Below, piece after piece: positions 9,227 to 17,989 of a DNA stretch of 64,000 bases (its first letter is position 1; every line of letters starts with the position of its first letter). The DNA lies in assembly GCA_018003015.1 (NCBI GenBank), contig JAGNEZ010000021.1, forward strand, positions 28,331-92,330. The letters are read 5' to 3'. The position numbers were made by a program, and so were the translations under genes. Origin of the DNA: Phycisphaerae bacterium (GTDB lineage: Bacteria > Planctomycetota > Phycisphaerae > UBA1845 > PWPN01). The notes under the pieces were generated by a model, which saw only the letters and a list, made by a program, of their open reading frames with translations, was not told the origin of the DNA and did not search any database.

Positions 9227-10828
9227 TCAGGGGGCCGCGGGCGTCGGCTGCCAGCCGCCGCCGAGCGCCTTGAGCAGGGCGATCAGGTTGGAGACCACGG
9301 TGCCTTCGCTCTGAATTAGGGCATCCTCGGTCTGATAGAGTGCGCGTTGCGATTCCAGCACAGTCAGGAAGTCATCGATGCCCTTGGCGTAGCGGTCGTT
9401 GGCCAGGGTGAGAGCCGTTCGGTTGGCGTTGACTGCCTCGGCGAGGGACACATGGCGCACCTGCTCCTGGCGGTAGGCGACCAGGGCGTTCTCGACCTCC
9501 TCCAGGGCGATCAGGATGGTCTGCTGATAGGTGGTAAGAGCCTGAGCCTGGATCGCGTTCTGGATCTCGATATTCGATCGGATCCGCCAGGCATCGAAGA
9601 CTGGCCAGCGGACCGCGGGGCCGAGCGACCACAGGAAGCTGTTGCGATCGAGCATCAGCCGGGCGTCGTGGCTCTGTGAGCCCACCGAGCCGGTGAGCGA
9701 GAATGCCGGATAGAGGTCGGCGGTGGCGGCGCCGATGCGTGCGGTGGCCGCGGCCAGCTGGCGTTCGGCCTGGCGAATATCCGGACGGCGCTGGAGCAGC
9801 TCGGAAGGCAGGCCGGCAGGGATTTCGGGCGGCACGGTCGGAATCGGCGCTTCGCGGGTCAGCTCGGCGAGCAAGGCGGCGGGTTCCTGCCCGAGGAGCA
9901 CGGCCAGGCGATGGGCGGATTGCTGCCACAGGGAGTCGAGTAGTGGGATCTGCGACTGAGTGGTGGCTAGTGCGGCGGTGGCCTGGGCCACATCCACCTC
10001 GCTGGTCAAGCCGGCCCTGAAGCGGTCCCGGGTCAACTCGAGGCTTTCCTGCTGGGTCTTGATGTTCTCGCGGGCGATGGTCAGCCGCCGCTGATAGACT
10101 CGGGCCTCGACGTAGTTGCGGGCGACCTCCGAGCGCAGCGTGACGAGCACGTCGGATCGGGCCTCCTCGGCCGCCTGAATGTCGGCGTCGGCGGCTTCGA
10201 CCTCACGGCGAATTCCTCCGAAGAGGTCGAGTTCCCATGACGCGTCGAAGCCGGCCTGGAACAAGTTTGACCCGCGATGGCTCACCCGGCTCCCGCTACG
10301 GGGGGCGTTCTGGGCCAAGCCGGTACGCAGGGTGGTGACCGCCGCGTTGGCGAGCGGGCCGGGGCCAAACGCGCCGTTGGACTGCAGGGTACCCAGTGCC
10401 GAACTGGCGGCGGTGTTGCGCAGCTGCCGGCCGATGCCGGCGGCGCCGGCGGTCTCCTCGCGGGTGTTCAGACTGCTGCCCATGTAGTCATACGAGCCTG
10501 CGGCGTTGAGCTGGGGCCAGAGATCGGCGGCGATGACTCCGCGTTGAGCCCGGGTCTGGCGGATTCTCGCCTCGGCCAACTGCAGGTCGAGGTTCGTCTG
10601 GGAGGCCCGTTCGACCAGCGAGTTCAGCATCGGGTCCTTGAGCATCTCCCACCAGCGATCCAGCTGGGCTGGCTGGGTGGCGGCGGGCTGTGTGGCCGAA
10701 ACCCCGGAATAACCCGCCGGCATGGTGGTCGTGGGGGGCTGGTAGTTTGGTCCGACAGAGCAGCCCACACTCAAGGCCAATGTCCACAGGGAGCCGAGTC
10801 TGAGGAAATGCATGGTTGATCGTATCAC
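9227..10828 (-). CDS. Outer-membrane efflux lipoprotein, OprM/NodT type
   Basis: The outer-membrane channel of tripartite efflux pumps. It has 533 residues including a lipoprotein signal with lipobox LSVGC (Cys23), followed by the family sequence SVGPNYQPP. Two OEP repeats are visible, with the conserved WWxMLKDPMLNSLVERA near the N terminus and RRPDIRQAERQLAAATARIG in the second half. The start is the GTG at 10828, preceded by GGAGG at 6 bases; the ATG at 10813 has no ribosome binding site. No membrane-fusion or RND pump gene is next to it. A decayed TetR-type regulator lies just upstream, so the locus looks like a broken efflux operon. Confidence 0.93.
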   Translation of the reverse strand: MIRSTMHFLRLGSLWTLALSVGCSVGPNYQPPTTTMPAGYSGVSATQPAATQPAQLDRWWEMLKDPMLNSLVERASQTNLDLQLAEARIRQTRAQRGVIAADLWPQLNAAGSYDYMGSSLNTREETAGAAGIGRQLRNTAASSALGTLQSNGAFGPGPLANAAVTTLRTGLAQNAPRSGSRVSHRGSNLFQAGFDASWELDLFGGIRREVEAADADIQAAEEARSDVLVTLRSEVARNYVEARVYQRRLTIARENIKTQQESLELTRDRFRAGLTSEVDVAQATAALATTQSQIPLLDSLWQQSAHRLAVLLGQEPAALLAELTREAPIPTVPPEIPAGLPSELLQRRPDIRQAERQLAAATARIGAATADLYPAFSLTGSVGSQSHDARLMLDRNSFLWSLGPAVRWPVFDAWRIRSNIEIQNAIQAQALTTYQQTILIALEEVENALVAYRQEQVRHVSLAEAVNANRTALTLANDRYAKGIDDFLTVLESQRALYQTEDALIQSEGTVVSNLIALLKALGGGWQPTPAAP

Positions 10829-11521
10829 GGTCGTCCTCCAGTAGAGCCCGCCTCAGCAGATCGTGTGCGACAGGCTATTCGTTTGCTGTTGTCGGTCGGC
10901 GAGGTTTCCGTCCCGCCGTCGCAGGGACGGGCTTCTGATCCTCGTGCCCTCGGGTGTCGGCGGCGCGGAGGCCCCAATGGCCGGCCGGATGGCCAGGGCC
11001 TCAATGAGAAGGCTCGCTGGTCGGCCGAGGGACGCAGCCCGTTCCCACGCTTGAAGGTGTATATCAACTGTGGAACCCGTGTGTCAACCTGCTCGGAGAA
11101 CGGCGCTCTCGGGGCGACGAGACTCATGATTCCACCTCGGCTGCATGGGGCGGCAGGAGTGTCCGGGCCGCCAGTGAGAAACGGGTGAGGTGTTCGGCGA
11201 TCGCGTCGATGTCGGGGGGCTCATCAGTCTGGTCCGGGTACAGGCGCGAGATGACCGGCCGGGCGTGATGGTGGGTGCAGACAGAGGACGACGATGCGGA
11301 TCGCGCAAAACCCTGGCATGAAACAGGAGCATGAAACGCGCGTGGGACCGCGTCAAGGGTGGGCGTTTCCGCGGCCTGCAATTGACTATAAGCATTTGTT
11401 GACAAAGTGGTTATGTTCGCTTGGCAGTGGCTGGCAGGTGTCCGTCCCTTGGGCAGTGCCTCGTCCCTGTGGAGCAGGTGTCGCTGATCGACGGTGATGG
11501 GCGGATGCACGACGCTGATGT
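10829..11521. other. Intergenic region between efflux gene and purC
   Basis: About 690 bases. Apart from the TetR-type stump I see no gene. At 11395-11406 there is a short inverted repeat TTTGT-TG-ACAAA, possibly the former operator of the lost regulator. The stretch 10829-11123 has an open minus frame overlapping the stump by ATGA, but its product resembles nothing I know. Confidence 0.5.
11124..11275 (-). pseudogene. Stump of a TetR/AcrR regulator with CerR-type C terminus
   Basis: The frame ending at the TGA at 11124 encodes HHHARPVISRLYPDQTDEPP and then DIDAIAEHLTRFSLAAR. This matches the end of CerR-type (DUF1956) TetR regulators (RPVIERLxP ... IAxHITRFSLAALR). The DNA-binding half and most of the ligand domain are missing, and upstream sequence in this frame is unrelated. 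Its place upstream of an efflux gene is where a TetR repressor is expected. Confidence 0.6.
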
Positions 11522-12415
11522 TCAGCGATTTGGGAACGGCCGGCCGGTCAGTTTCTCGTAGGCTTCGATGTATTTCTTGCTTGTATGGGCGACGACTTCC
11601 TCTGGCAGGGTTGGACCGGGCGGGGTTTTGTTCCAGTTCAGGGTTTCGAGGTAGTTTCGGACGTACTGTTTGTCGAAGCTGGGCTGATCGCGGCCGGGGG
11701 AGTAGTTGGCGGCTGGCCAGAATCGCGAGGAATCTGGAGTCAGAGCTTCGTCGATGAGGATGACCTCGTTGCCATCGAGGCCCCATTCGAACTTGGTGTC
11801 GGCGATGATGACTCCTCGTCCTCGGGCGTACTCGGCGGCTTCGCGGTAGATGGTGATGCTGCGATCGCGGATTGTCTCCATCAGGCGGGGCTCGACCAGC
11901 TCGCAGGCCCGCTCGAAGGAGATGTTCTCGTCGTGACCCACCTCGGCCTTGGTGGATGGAGTGAACAGCGGCTCGGGCAGCGGGTCGCACTGGCGAAGAC
12001 CGGCCGGGAGCTTGATGCCGCAGACGGACTGGCTCTTCAGGTACTCCTTCCAGCCGCTACCGGTGATGTAGCCGCGGACCACGCACTCGATGGGGACGAC
12101 CTTGGTCTTCTTGACCAGCATGGCGCGGCCGCGGAGCTGGTCGAGGTAGGGCGCGAATTCCTGAGGAGCCTGGTCCTCGATCAACTCGATGAGATGGTGG
12201 CGGGCGATGCTGAGCCGGCGGAGCCAGAAAGCGCTGATTCGGGTCAGGACCTCGCCCTTGAAGGGTATGCCGTTGGGCATGACCACGTCAAAGGCGCTGA
12301 TTCGGTCGCTGGCCACGATCAGGAGCCGATCGTCCAGATCATAGACGTCGCGCACTTTGCCGCGCCGGACGGGGAAGCCGGGGATACTGGTCTGCAGAAT
12401 GACTTGGGAAGCCAA
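11522..12415 (-). CDS. purC: Phosphoribosylaminoimidazole-succinocarboxamide synthase
   Basis: Joins CAIR and aspartate to give SAICAR in purine synthesis. The 297-residue length fits the longer SAICAR synthase type. Motifs visible are GKVRDVYDLDDRLLIVASDR near the N terminus, ECVVRGYITGSGWKEY, TPSTKAEVGHDENISFE and IADTKFEWGL. I chose the TTG at 12415 because AAGGAG lies 7 bases upstream and the protein then reads MASQVILQTSIPGFPVRRGK. A longer frame with an ATG at 12592 would add about 59 unrelated residues. Monocistronic as far as can be seen. Confidence 0.95.
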   Translation of the reverse strand: MASQVILQTSIPGFPVRRGKVRDVYDLDDRLLIVASDRISAFDVVMPNGIPFKGEVLTRISAFWLRRLSIARHHLIELIEDQAPQEFAPYLDQLRGRAMLVKKTKVVPIECVVRGYITGSGWKEYLKSQSVCGIKLPAGLRQCDPLPEPLFTPSTKAEVGHDENISFERACELVEPRLMETIRDRSITIYREAAEYARGRGVIIADTKFEWGLDGNEVILIDEALTPDSSRFWPAANYSPGRDQPSFDKQYVRNYLETLNWNKTPPGPTLPEEVVAHTSKKYIEAYEKLTGRPFPNR

Positions 12416-12606
12416 GAGCGAACTCCTTAGGCAAGAAAGCCGAAACGCCGAAAGCGGGGACACTTTGGGTTGGAGGGCTGAAAACCACTCGATCGGTGCC
12501 GGGAACCGGGAGAGGAGAGTGCTTGTGGCGAGTGGGTGCGCGGGGCGCTCCCTCGGATGCGGCCTCCGTCTTCTCCAGAGCTCGATTCGCAATAGCCGAT
12601 GATTGC

Positions 12607-13908
12607 CTACCTCTCGTTGTCCAGTTCCTGGGCTCTGTTTCTCAAGATGTAGTCCAGAGTCGTGACGTCGTCGGTGTTGGCAGGGCTGGGCAGCCTACCC
12701 TGGAGTTCGGCCGGAGCCGAAGTTGGCACCTGAGCGTCGGCGGGCAATGCGCCGCGTTGCTTGGCGATCTGGACAGCCTTGTCCATCATCTCCTGTTGCT
12801 TCTTCTGGTTCAACTCGACGATCTTGCGCAACCGCTCCTGTTGTTCCTCGATGCCGGCCTGTTGAGCTTCCCGCTCCTCAGGGGTCAGCGCGCCTCCTGC
12901 CCGAGCGATGGCCACGCGATAGAGGGCGTAGAGCTTCCGCCTGGACCGAGTCAGCTCCTCCAGCCGGTTTCGGTTCGCCCGAGTCTCAGGATCGAGCCGG
13001 GCGATTTCGGATATCAGCTTAACGGCGAAGATGACTTGGCGGGCAAACGGCCGGGCCTCTTCCCTGGGCAGATTGAACGCTTCTGGCCGATCCAGCCAGG
13101 CCGCGACGGTCCGTGGGGAGGGGGGCTCACTGGGCCGGGTGGTGTCAGGCTGGCTGGTAGTCACGGGCCCGGTTTCCGGGGTACGGCTCTCCTCGCGTCG
13201 CCTGGTCCGCTTGGGCGATCGGGTCGAGAGGGTTCTGCCAGTCACGCCCACCTCCTCAACCAGGGCCTGTTCATACGCGTCGACCATCCGGGGAATGAGA
13301 TAGGGTTTTTCATAGCCGGTGACGTACTGGAGAGGGCTGACCCGATCCCGGCCGACGTCGATAGCCGCCCGAAAGTGGGCTTCGGCGGCCAGGTGCCCGA
13401 GGGACATGTCCAGGGCCTTTTCCGTCTGGGCGGAGATGACCGCCAGATCCGTCTCGTTCAGGTTGTTGATCAGTCGCGAGAGGTTAAGGCCGGCCGAGCC
13501 GTACTCCTGCTTTCTCCACTGATCGATGGCGAGCTTGAGCAGTTCCTGGCGATCGGCCGGAGCGAGGGTCGATACTTTTGTCCTGGCCTTGGCCGCGGCA
13601 GGCCGGCTTGCTGCAGGTCGAGTACTGGGCGGGCCGTCGGCTTCCTCGGCGGGGCGGCTCTGCACCTTGGGGATCAGTTTGGGAATCGCCCCCGGTTCGA
13701 TGGCATGAACGCTCGAACGGGCGATGGTCTGGACGAACCGGACCCGGCCATCGTCCGACAGTCGACGGATGGAGATCTCGGAGGGCGACTGGTGGAGAAT
13801 CTCGCATTCGATCCGGTCACCGTTAGTGAGGATGACCGTTTCCGCCGAGAGCCAAGCCCCGCCGCCCAGCAGGACTGCGACCAGAATATGCTTTATCCAA
13901 CGCGTCAT
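12607..13908 (-). CDS. Exported protein of unknown function with coiled coil
   Basis: 433 residues, not recognised. A signal peptide (about 1-22, MTRWIKHILVAVLLGGGAWL) is followed by a small beta segment (VILTNGDRIECEILHQSPSE) resembling the SH3-like or LSM-like start of many planctomycete exported proteins. A Pro/Ala-rich linker, an alpha-helical middle with TPR-like character (about 120-215) and a second low-complexity linker come next. A long charged helix rich in Glu/Gln (about 335-390) looks like a coiled coil. A sigma-70-like promoter lies 56 bases upstream. No enzyme motif is visible. Confidence 0.75.
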   Translation of the reverse strand: MTRWIKHILVAVLLGGGAWLSAETVILTNGDRIECEILHQSPSEISIRRLSDDGRVRFVQTIARSSVHAIEPGAIPKLIPKVQSRPAEEADGPPSTRPAASRPAAAKARTKVSTLAPADRQELLKLAIDQWRKQEYGSAGLNLSRLINNLNETDLAVISAQTEKALDMSLGHLAAEAHFRAAIDVGRDRVSPLQYVTGYEKPYLIPRMVDAYEQALVEEVGVTGRTLSTRSPKRTRRREESRTPETGPVTTSQPDTTRPSEPPSPRTVAAWLDRPEAFNLPREEARPFARQVIFAVKLISEIARLDPETRANRNRLEELTRSRRKLYALYRVAIARAGGALTPEEREAQQAGIEEQQERLRKIVELNQKKQQEMMDKAVQIAKQRGALPADAQVPTSAPAELQGRLPSPANTDDVTTLDYILRNRAQELDNER

Positions 13909-13963
13909 CAGGCTTTGATCGACCCGATTCCTCCCCGCCTTTCACGTCGCCGACTGGGGAGCT

Positions 13964-13992
13964 ATTATACCGATCAGGCGTGGCCGGCGTAA
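13964..13992 (-). promoter_or_regulatory. Sigma-70-like promoter of the unknown exported protein
   Basis: On the minus strand TTACGC (13987-13992) and TATAAT (13964-13969) are separated by 17 bases. The ATG at 13908 lies 56 bases downstream of the -10 box. Confidence 0.6.
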
Positions 13993-13994
13993 CA

Positions 13995-14030
13995 GAGGTT
14001 GACAGGCGAAGGAGGTTGACAGGGGGGGGG
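13995..14030 (+). repeat. Two 12-base direct repeats followed by a G tract
   Basis: GAGGTTGACAGG occurs at 13995-14006 and again at 14012-14023, a 17-base period, and runs into about ten G residues up to 14031. It begins 3 bases from the -35 box of the minus-strand promoter, so it may be a regulator site. It may equally be a simple slippage product. Confidence 0.55.
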
Positions 14031-14188
14031 GCGGTTCGGATGGACGGTAAACAGTCAGTGGTCGGCCGCCGGTGAGAGCTCGACGGGCAAGCTGCCGCGT
14101 CCTCTGAGGCCGGTGTCCGGTTGGCGGTTTGAGGCATCAGGGCGGCGTCCTTTTCCCGGCTCGATGTCTCGACGTTTCGGCTTTTTCC

Positions 14189-14626
14189 ATGACGAGTTCC
14201 TACACCTGGGAATACCAGATTCAAGTCCCGCCCTACGATCGGCTCGTGGAGGTGCTGGAGGCTTTCTTCGCGTCGTATCCGGGGGGGGACTACACCTGCG
14301 AACGTCGCGAGCGCTTCCGGCTCGAGTTTCGGCGGGGCCTGTGGCGCAGGAGCCTGCTGGGCATGGGGTCGCCGGTGCCTGACCGGCTGACGAAGGGGCA
14401 GTTCAACCGGTGGCCGGTGATCGTGCGCGTGCTGGCTCGACCGGCCCCGAGCCTTTTCACTGCGACGGCGCGGTACGAGCTTTATCTGCCCAAGTCGGTT
14501 CCCGGCCTGGCGCCGGAGGTTCAATCGTCGGTCAATCTTCACATTCTCAAGGAGTTGGGCGACTTGGCCGCCTACCTGGCGGAATGCATTGGCTTGGAGA
14601 GTCCGCCCGAAGTCACTCCCCTGTAA
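14189..14626 (+). CDS. Conserved-looking cytosolic protein of unknown function
   Basis: 145 residues starting MTSSYTWEYQIQVPPYDRLV. I do not recognise the family. There is no signal peptide or membrane segment. The composition is mixed alpha/beta with several aromatic and basic residues (YTCERRERFRLEFRRG, FNRWPVIVRVLARP). The ATG at 14189 is chosen because protein-like composition begins there; the longer frame from 14129 adds 20 unlikely residues. There is no clear ribosome binding site. It is divergent from the preceding gene and convergent with the next. Confidence 0.6.
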   Translation: MTSSYTWEYQIQVPPYDRLVEVLEAFFASYPGGDYTCERRERFRLEFRRGLWRRSLLGMGSPVPDRLTKGQFNRWPVIVRVLARPAPSLFTATARYELYLPKSVPGLAPEVQSSVNLHILKELGDLAAYLAECIGLESPPEVTPL

Positions 14627-14724
14627 AAACGAGCCCATCCCGAGCTGCGCCTGGAACCGGCCTGCCACCGCCCGGCATCCGCGAGCTTGGGATGGACTCC
14701 TGAGCTGCCGTTCGCCGACCGGGC

Positions 14725-16161
14725 TCAGATGTGCTCGGTCGTGATTCCGTACAGTTGGCCGTACGCCTGGAAGTCGCGCATGTGTTTGCCGGCGATGAAG
14801 AGCTGGTGGAAACCCTTGGTATCGCGCGTGTCGGCCGGCCCGTCGATTGCCAGTTCAACTGAGGTTCGGCATCCGCCCGCCGGCGGGGTGTCGAAGTTCC
14901 GCAGGACCTTGCCCTGGCCGAGGATTATCTTGCCCGGTCCGACGAACTGCATGATGGTAACGTCGGTGTCCACCGGCCAGATGACCTGTACGGAGACGCC
15001 GAGGTTCGACTCTGAGTGACTGCGGAGAATGAACTTGGCGCGCTCTTGGTCCGGGCCGTTCAGCCTGGTGGCGCAGACGCAGTGGGCACCGATGAAGGTG
15101 TTGTCCACGGTATTGGGCACCGGGTCCTGAACGAAGCCCGGCTTTCCCAGGAGCTTGAGGCAGAGTTCCTGGGACATGACCGCGTTGACGTCGGCCTCGC
15201 AAGTCGCGGAGACGCCGGCGTCCAGCAGCTTCGACCAAGCCATGCATGGCGGGCAGGTCATGATCTTCTCGACGACCAGGCCCAGGCATTCGAGCGAGAT
15301 TCCCTGGCAGCCTTCTTCGGCCATGATCTTGGCCGCAGTGATGTAGTTCTTGGCGGCGTTGACCAGGTCCTCCTCGTTGGGCTCCACGATCTTGGCTGCG
15401 GATTTCTTGTAGTCATCGACGATGGCTCTCACCTCGTCGTTGAGTTCCACGGTCTTGAGGACCTCGGGAAAGCGGCTGCGCGGCAAGTGACGGATGCTGA
15501 GCCCCAGCGGCTCAAGCACCTGCTCGCTGGTGTTCTTGCCGACCAGAACGGCGACCTTGGTGTGGCGGATGTCGTGATTGGCCCGGACCATCTTGAGTGC
15601 GAACCGCACCGGCTTGAACTCGAAGTCGCCGCATGAGGCCAGGTAGACCTTGGGCTGTTTGCCGAGGTTCTGAATGTGGCCGGTGAAGCAGACGCCGAGT
15701 GGGGCGAAGATGAGCGTGGGCTCGCTGGCCTTCGCGATCTTGTCAATGCGGCTCCAATACTCCATATGGAGCGGGAACACGAGAACGCCCTGCGGCTTGT
15801 CCCGCTTGATCTTGTTGACGAAGGCGTCGACGGCGGCATCGTCGTACAGCGGTTCGGCCTCCCACTTGATGTCAACCTTGAGCTCGCCGGCAAATCGAGC
15901 GACCGCCTCTTTGGCTTTCTTGACGAACCCCTCGACATCCCATGCGGTGCCCGGCCATCCGAGCCAGTACTTTTCTCTGGGGCGCAGGAAGACGGCCATG
16001 ACCGTCGGGTTGCCGGCCGACACGGAGGCTTGGCCGTCAGCCCCGGCGGCCAGGGAGACCCCGCTGCGGAGCAGACTGCCCGCCAGCCCCGTGCTGGCCG
16101 CGGTGAGCAGAACGTCACGGCGAGAGAAGCCGCCCCTGAGTCCGGAACACTGCTTACACAT
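14725..16161 (-). CDS. Tat-exported L-fucose/L-arabinose isomerase-like protein
   Basis: 478 residues. The ATG at 16161 has AGGAGG 7 bases upstream. The N terminus has a twin-arginine signal (FSRRDVLLTAASTGLAGSLL). The mature part resembles the FucI/AraA isomerase fold: an N-terminal Rossmann-like domain (PQGVLVFPLHMEYWSRIDKI), a middle domain (EEGCQGISLECLGLVVEK and SATCEADVNAVMSQ) and a C-terminal barrel (GKIILGQGKVLRNFDTPPAGG). FucI and AraA act on free sugars in the cytosol, so export is unexpected. Whether this protein is an isomerase is open; sugar binding is the safer guess. A sigma-70-like promoter lies 80 bases upstream. Confidence 0.75.
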   Translation of the reverse strand: MCKQCSGLRGGFSRRDVLLTAASTGLAGSLLRSGVSLAAGADGQASVSAGNPTVMAVFLRPREKYWLGWPGTAWDVEGFVKKAKEAVARFAGELKVDIKWEAEPLYDDAAVDAFVNKIKRDKPQGVLVFPLHMEYWSRIDKIAKASEPTLIFAPLGVCFTGHIQNLGKQPKVYLASCGDFEFKPVRFALKMVRANHDIRHTKVAVLVGKNTSEQVLEPLGLSIRHLPRSRFPEVLKTVELNDEVRAIVDDYKKSAAKIVEPNEEDLVNAAKNYITAAKIMAEEGCQGISLECLGLVVEKIMTCPPCMAWSKLLDAGVSATCEADVNAVMSQELCLKLLGKPGFVQDPVPNTVDNTFIGAHCVCATRLNGPDQERAKFILRSHSESNLGVSVQVIWPVDTDVTIMQFVGPGKIILGQGKVLRNFDTPPAGGCRTSVELAIDGPADTRDTKGFHQLFIAGKHMRDFQAYGQLYGITTEHI

Positions 16162-16240
16162 GGTCACTCCTCCTGTATGTGAGTCGGCGTGACAGCCGCT
16201 CGAGGCCCAGAGAATCAAGAACCGGTACGCCCAGAAAGAT

Positions 16241-16268
16241 ATTGTAAAGCAGGCTGTCGGGAATGCAA
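16241..16268 (-). promoter_or_regulatory. Sigma-70-like promoter of the isomerase-like gene
   Basis: On the minus strand TTGCAT (16263-16268) and TACAAT (16241-16246) are 16 bases apart, about 80 bases upstream of the ATG at 16161. Confidence 0.6.
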
Positions 16269-16471
16269 TTTGGCTTTCCCGGATCCCGACAAGTCTTCAG
16301 GGGCCGGGCCACGCCTCGGGTCGGCGGTCTCCACGGCGGCAGGGGGCAATCGATGACCCCCGCGGACGGAACGAGAGCCCAAGTGGTCTCCTTCGGCCCT
16401 GGTGGCCTTCCCGGCGACACGCTGGGCAGGCGCTGCCCGATGACCGTCGAATGACTCAGGCGCATCGCATT

Positions 16472-16660
16472 CTATCGCCTGCCGAGGACTTGGTTTCGGC
16501 CACCCTCCTCTTCGTCGAAATTCCAGAAGCCAATCAGGCCCTTCAAGCCGCCCAACTCGCCGACCCGACACTGAGCGGCGGTTTGTTCGACGGTTGCCAC
16601 GCTAGTGAGCAGCAGCACGACGATCCACAGCACTCTCGAGAGCCTGTCTCTCGTTGGATA
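16472..16660 (-). pseudogene. 5' stump of a secreted LamG/concanavalin-domain gene
   Basis: The minus frame encodes a signal peptide (RLSRVLWIVVLLLTSVATVE, then QTAAQ) followed by LKGLIGFWNFDEEEGG. That is how planctomycete LamG-domain proteins begin. It then departs from the family and stops at 16472, about 60 codons in. An AAGGAG is followed after 6 bases by ACG where an ATG would be expected, so the start codon itself looks mutated. The remaining sequence from 16269 to 17087 shows no other gene. Confidence 0.55.
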
Positions 16661-17087
16661 CTCCTTTCCCGACGCTGGTGAAGGGTGACGTCGGATTGAT
16701 CCACTGGTCTGCGGGCTCGGTCGCTCCCGCGGACCGGCCTCACCTGAGCCGCGTGACAGTTCGGGTCCCAGCTCGCTCAGGAGGGAATGCAAGTGAACGA
16801 ACCCACAAGTGGACGCTGATGGTCCCTCTTCAGGCCCGCGCCCGTGGTTCCCGCCGGAGTGCCGGGTGACTTGTATGAATGTCTACGGAGGGGCATCAGT
16901 AAGGCGTGCACCTCTTATCCTGCCGAACCAGATTGTAGCAGTTTAAATCCCCAAAGACAGGTTTTTCTGTCGCTTCCATCCGGTGGAGACTGACGGCTGA
17001 AAGCTGGGATCGCCGACGGCTGGCCGTTTTGCCCTCCCAGCCGGTACAATGCCGGGGCCGTGTGGTTGCGGCCGAGGAGTGAAGCCC

Positions 17088-17972
17088 ATGGATCGCAGAG
17101 CGTTCATCAGAAGCGGGTTATTGGGAGCGGCGGCCGCGGTTTCGGCCAACTCGTTGCGGGCCCAGTCGGGCGGGAGTGCCGGCCGGGTGACTGCCCAGGA
17201 CGTCCACGATTATCTGATGCGTCTGGGTCCATGGGTGGACCTGAAGGATACGGTGGACACCTTCAAGGCCGGTGATCCGGCCACGGTGGTCAAGAAGATG
17301 GCCGTCGCCTGGATGAGCTACACCTGGGCTTTGCGCCAGGCGGTTGAGCAGGGCTGCAACCTGTTCGTGTGCCACGAGCCGACCTTTTACGATCATGTCG
17401 ACAAGGACGAGTCGGTTTTCGCCTTTGAAGCCGCCCGCAAGAAACGCGAGTTCGTGCGTGAAAGCAAGCTGGTCATTGTCCGCTGTCATGACGTCTGGGA
17501 CCGCGTGGAGAAGGAGGGCATTCCCTCCGCCTGGGCAGAGTTTCTGGGGCTCACCCGGCTGGTGAGGAAGGACACCTTCTGCCACGTGTACGAGGTTCCG
17601 AGCACGACGGTCCACGATTTTGCCCGGGAGGTGGCGGCGAAGGTCGCGTTTCTCGGCCAGCAGGCTGTCGAGCTCATTGGCCCGGAGAGCAAGCAGATCC
17701 GCACGGTGGCGATCGGTACCGGGGCGATCACGCCGTTCCGGCGGATGGTGGGCGAACTGAAGGCCGATCTGGTCATTGCCACCGACGACGGCTTCTGCTA
17801 CTGGCGCGACGGGGCCCTGGCCGTGGATATGGAATACCCGGTGATCGTCGTCCATCACGGTTGCTCGGAGGAGTTTGGCCTGCGTAAGCTGGCCGATCAT
17901 TTGACCCGGGCCTTTCCGGCCGTGCCGGTGATGTTCATTCCCGAGAAATGCATGTTCAAGACCATTGCGTGA
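17088..17972 (+). CDS. Nif3-like dinuclear metal-centre protein with Tat-type leader
   Basis: 294 residues. The Nif3/YbgI (GTP cyclohydrolase I type 2-like) family is recognised by NLFVCHEPTFYDHVD near the N terminus, which supplies metal ligands, and by VIVVHHGCSEEFGLRKLADH at the C-terminal end. The family's exact reaction is unsettled. The ATG at 17088 follows GAGGAG at about 8 bases. The N terminus (MDRRAFIRSGLLGAAAAVSA) looks like a Tat signal, although Nif3 proteins are normally cytosolic. It ends 17 bases before the Gfo/Idh/MocA gene, so the two are probably cotranscribed. Confidence 0.85.
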   Translation: MDRRAFIRSGLLGAAAAVSANSLRAQSGGSAGRVTAQDVHDYLMRLGPWVDLKDTVDTFKAGDPATVVKKMAVAWMSYTWALRQAVEQGCNLFVCHEPTFYDHVDKDESVFAFEAARKKREFVRESKLVIVRCHDVWDRVEKEGIPSAWAEFLGLTRLVRKDTFCHVYEVPSTTVHDFAREVAAKVAFLGQQAVELIGPESKQIRTVAIGTGAITPFRRMVGELKADLVIATDDGFCYWRDGALAVDMEYPVIVVHHGCSEEFGLRKLADHLTRAFPAVPVMFIPEKCMFKTIA

Positions 17973-17989
17973 AAGACGAGGGAGCAGCC

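Noticed and set aside
12416..12592. Longer purC start at an upstream ATG
   Set aside because: The added 59 residues are unlike PurC, while the TTG at 12415 has a strong AAGGAG at the right distance.
12496..13992. Plus-strand open frame of 498 codons opposite the exported coiled-coil protein
   Set aside because: It runs antisense to a gene with signal peptide and promoter; its product is Gly/Arg-rich and unlike any family.
16961..16975. Hairpin GACAG-GTTTTT-CTGTC as terminator
   Set aside because: The T residues are in the loop and no T tail follows the stem.
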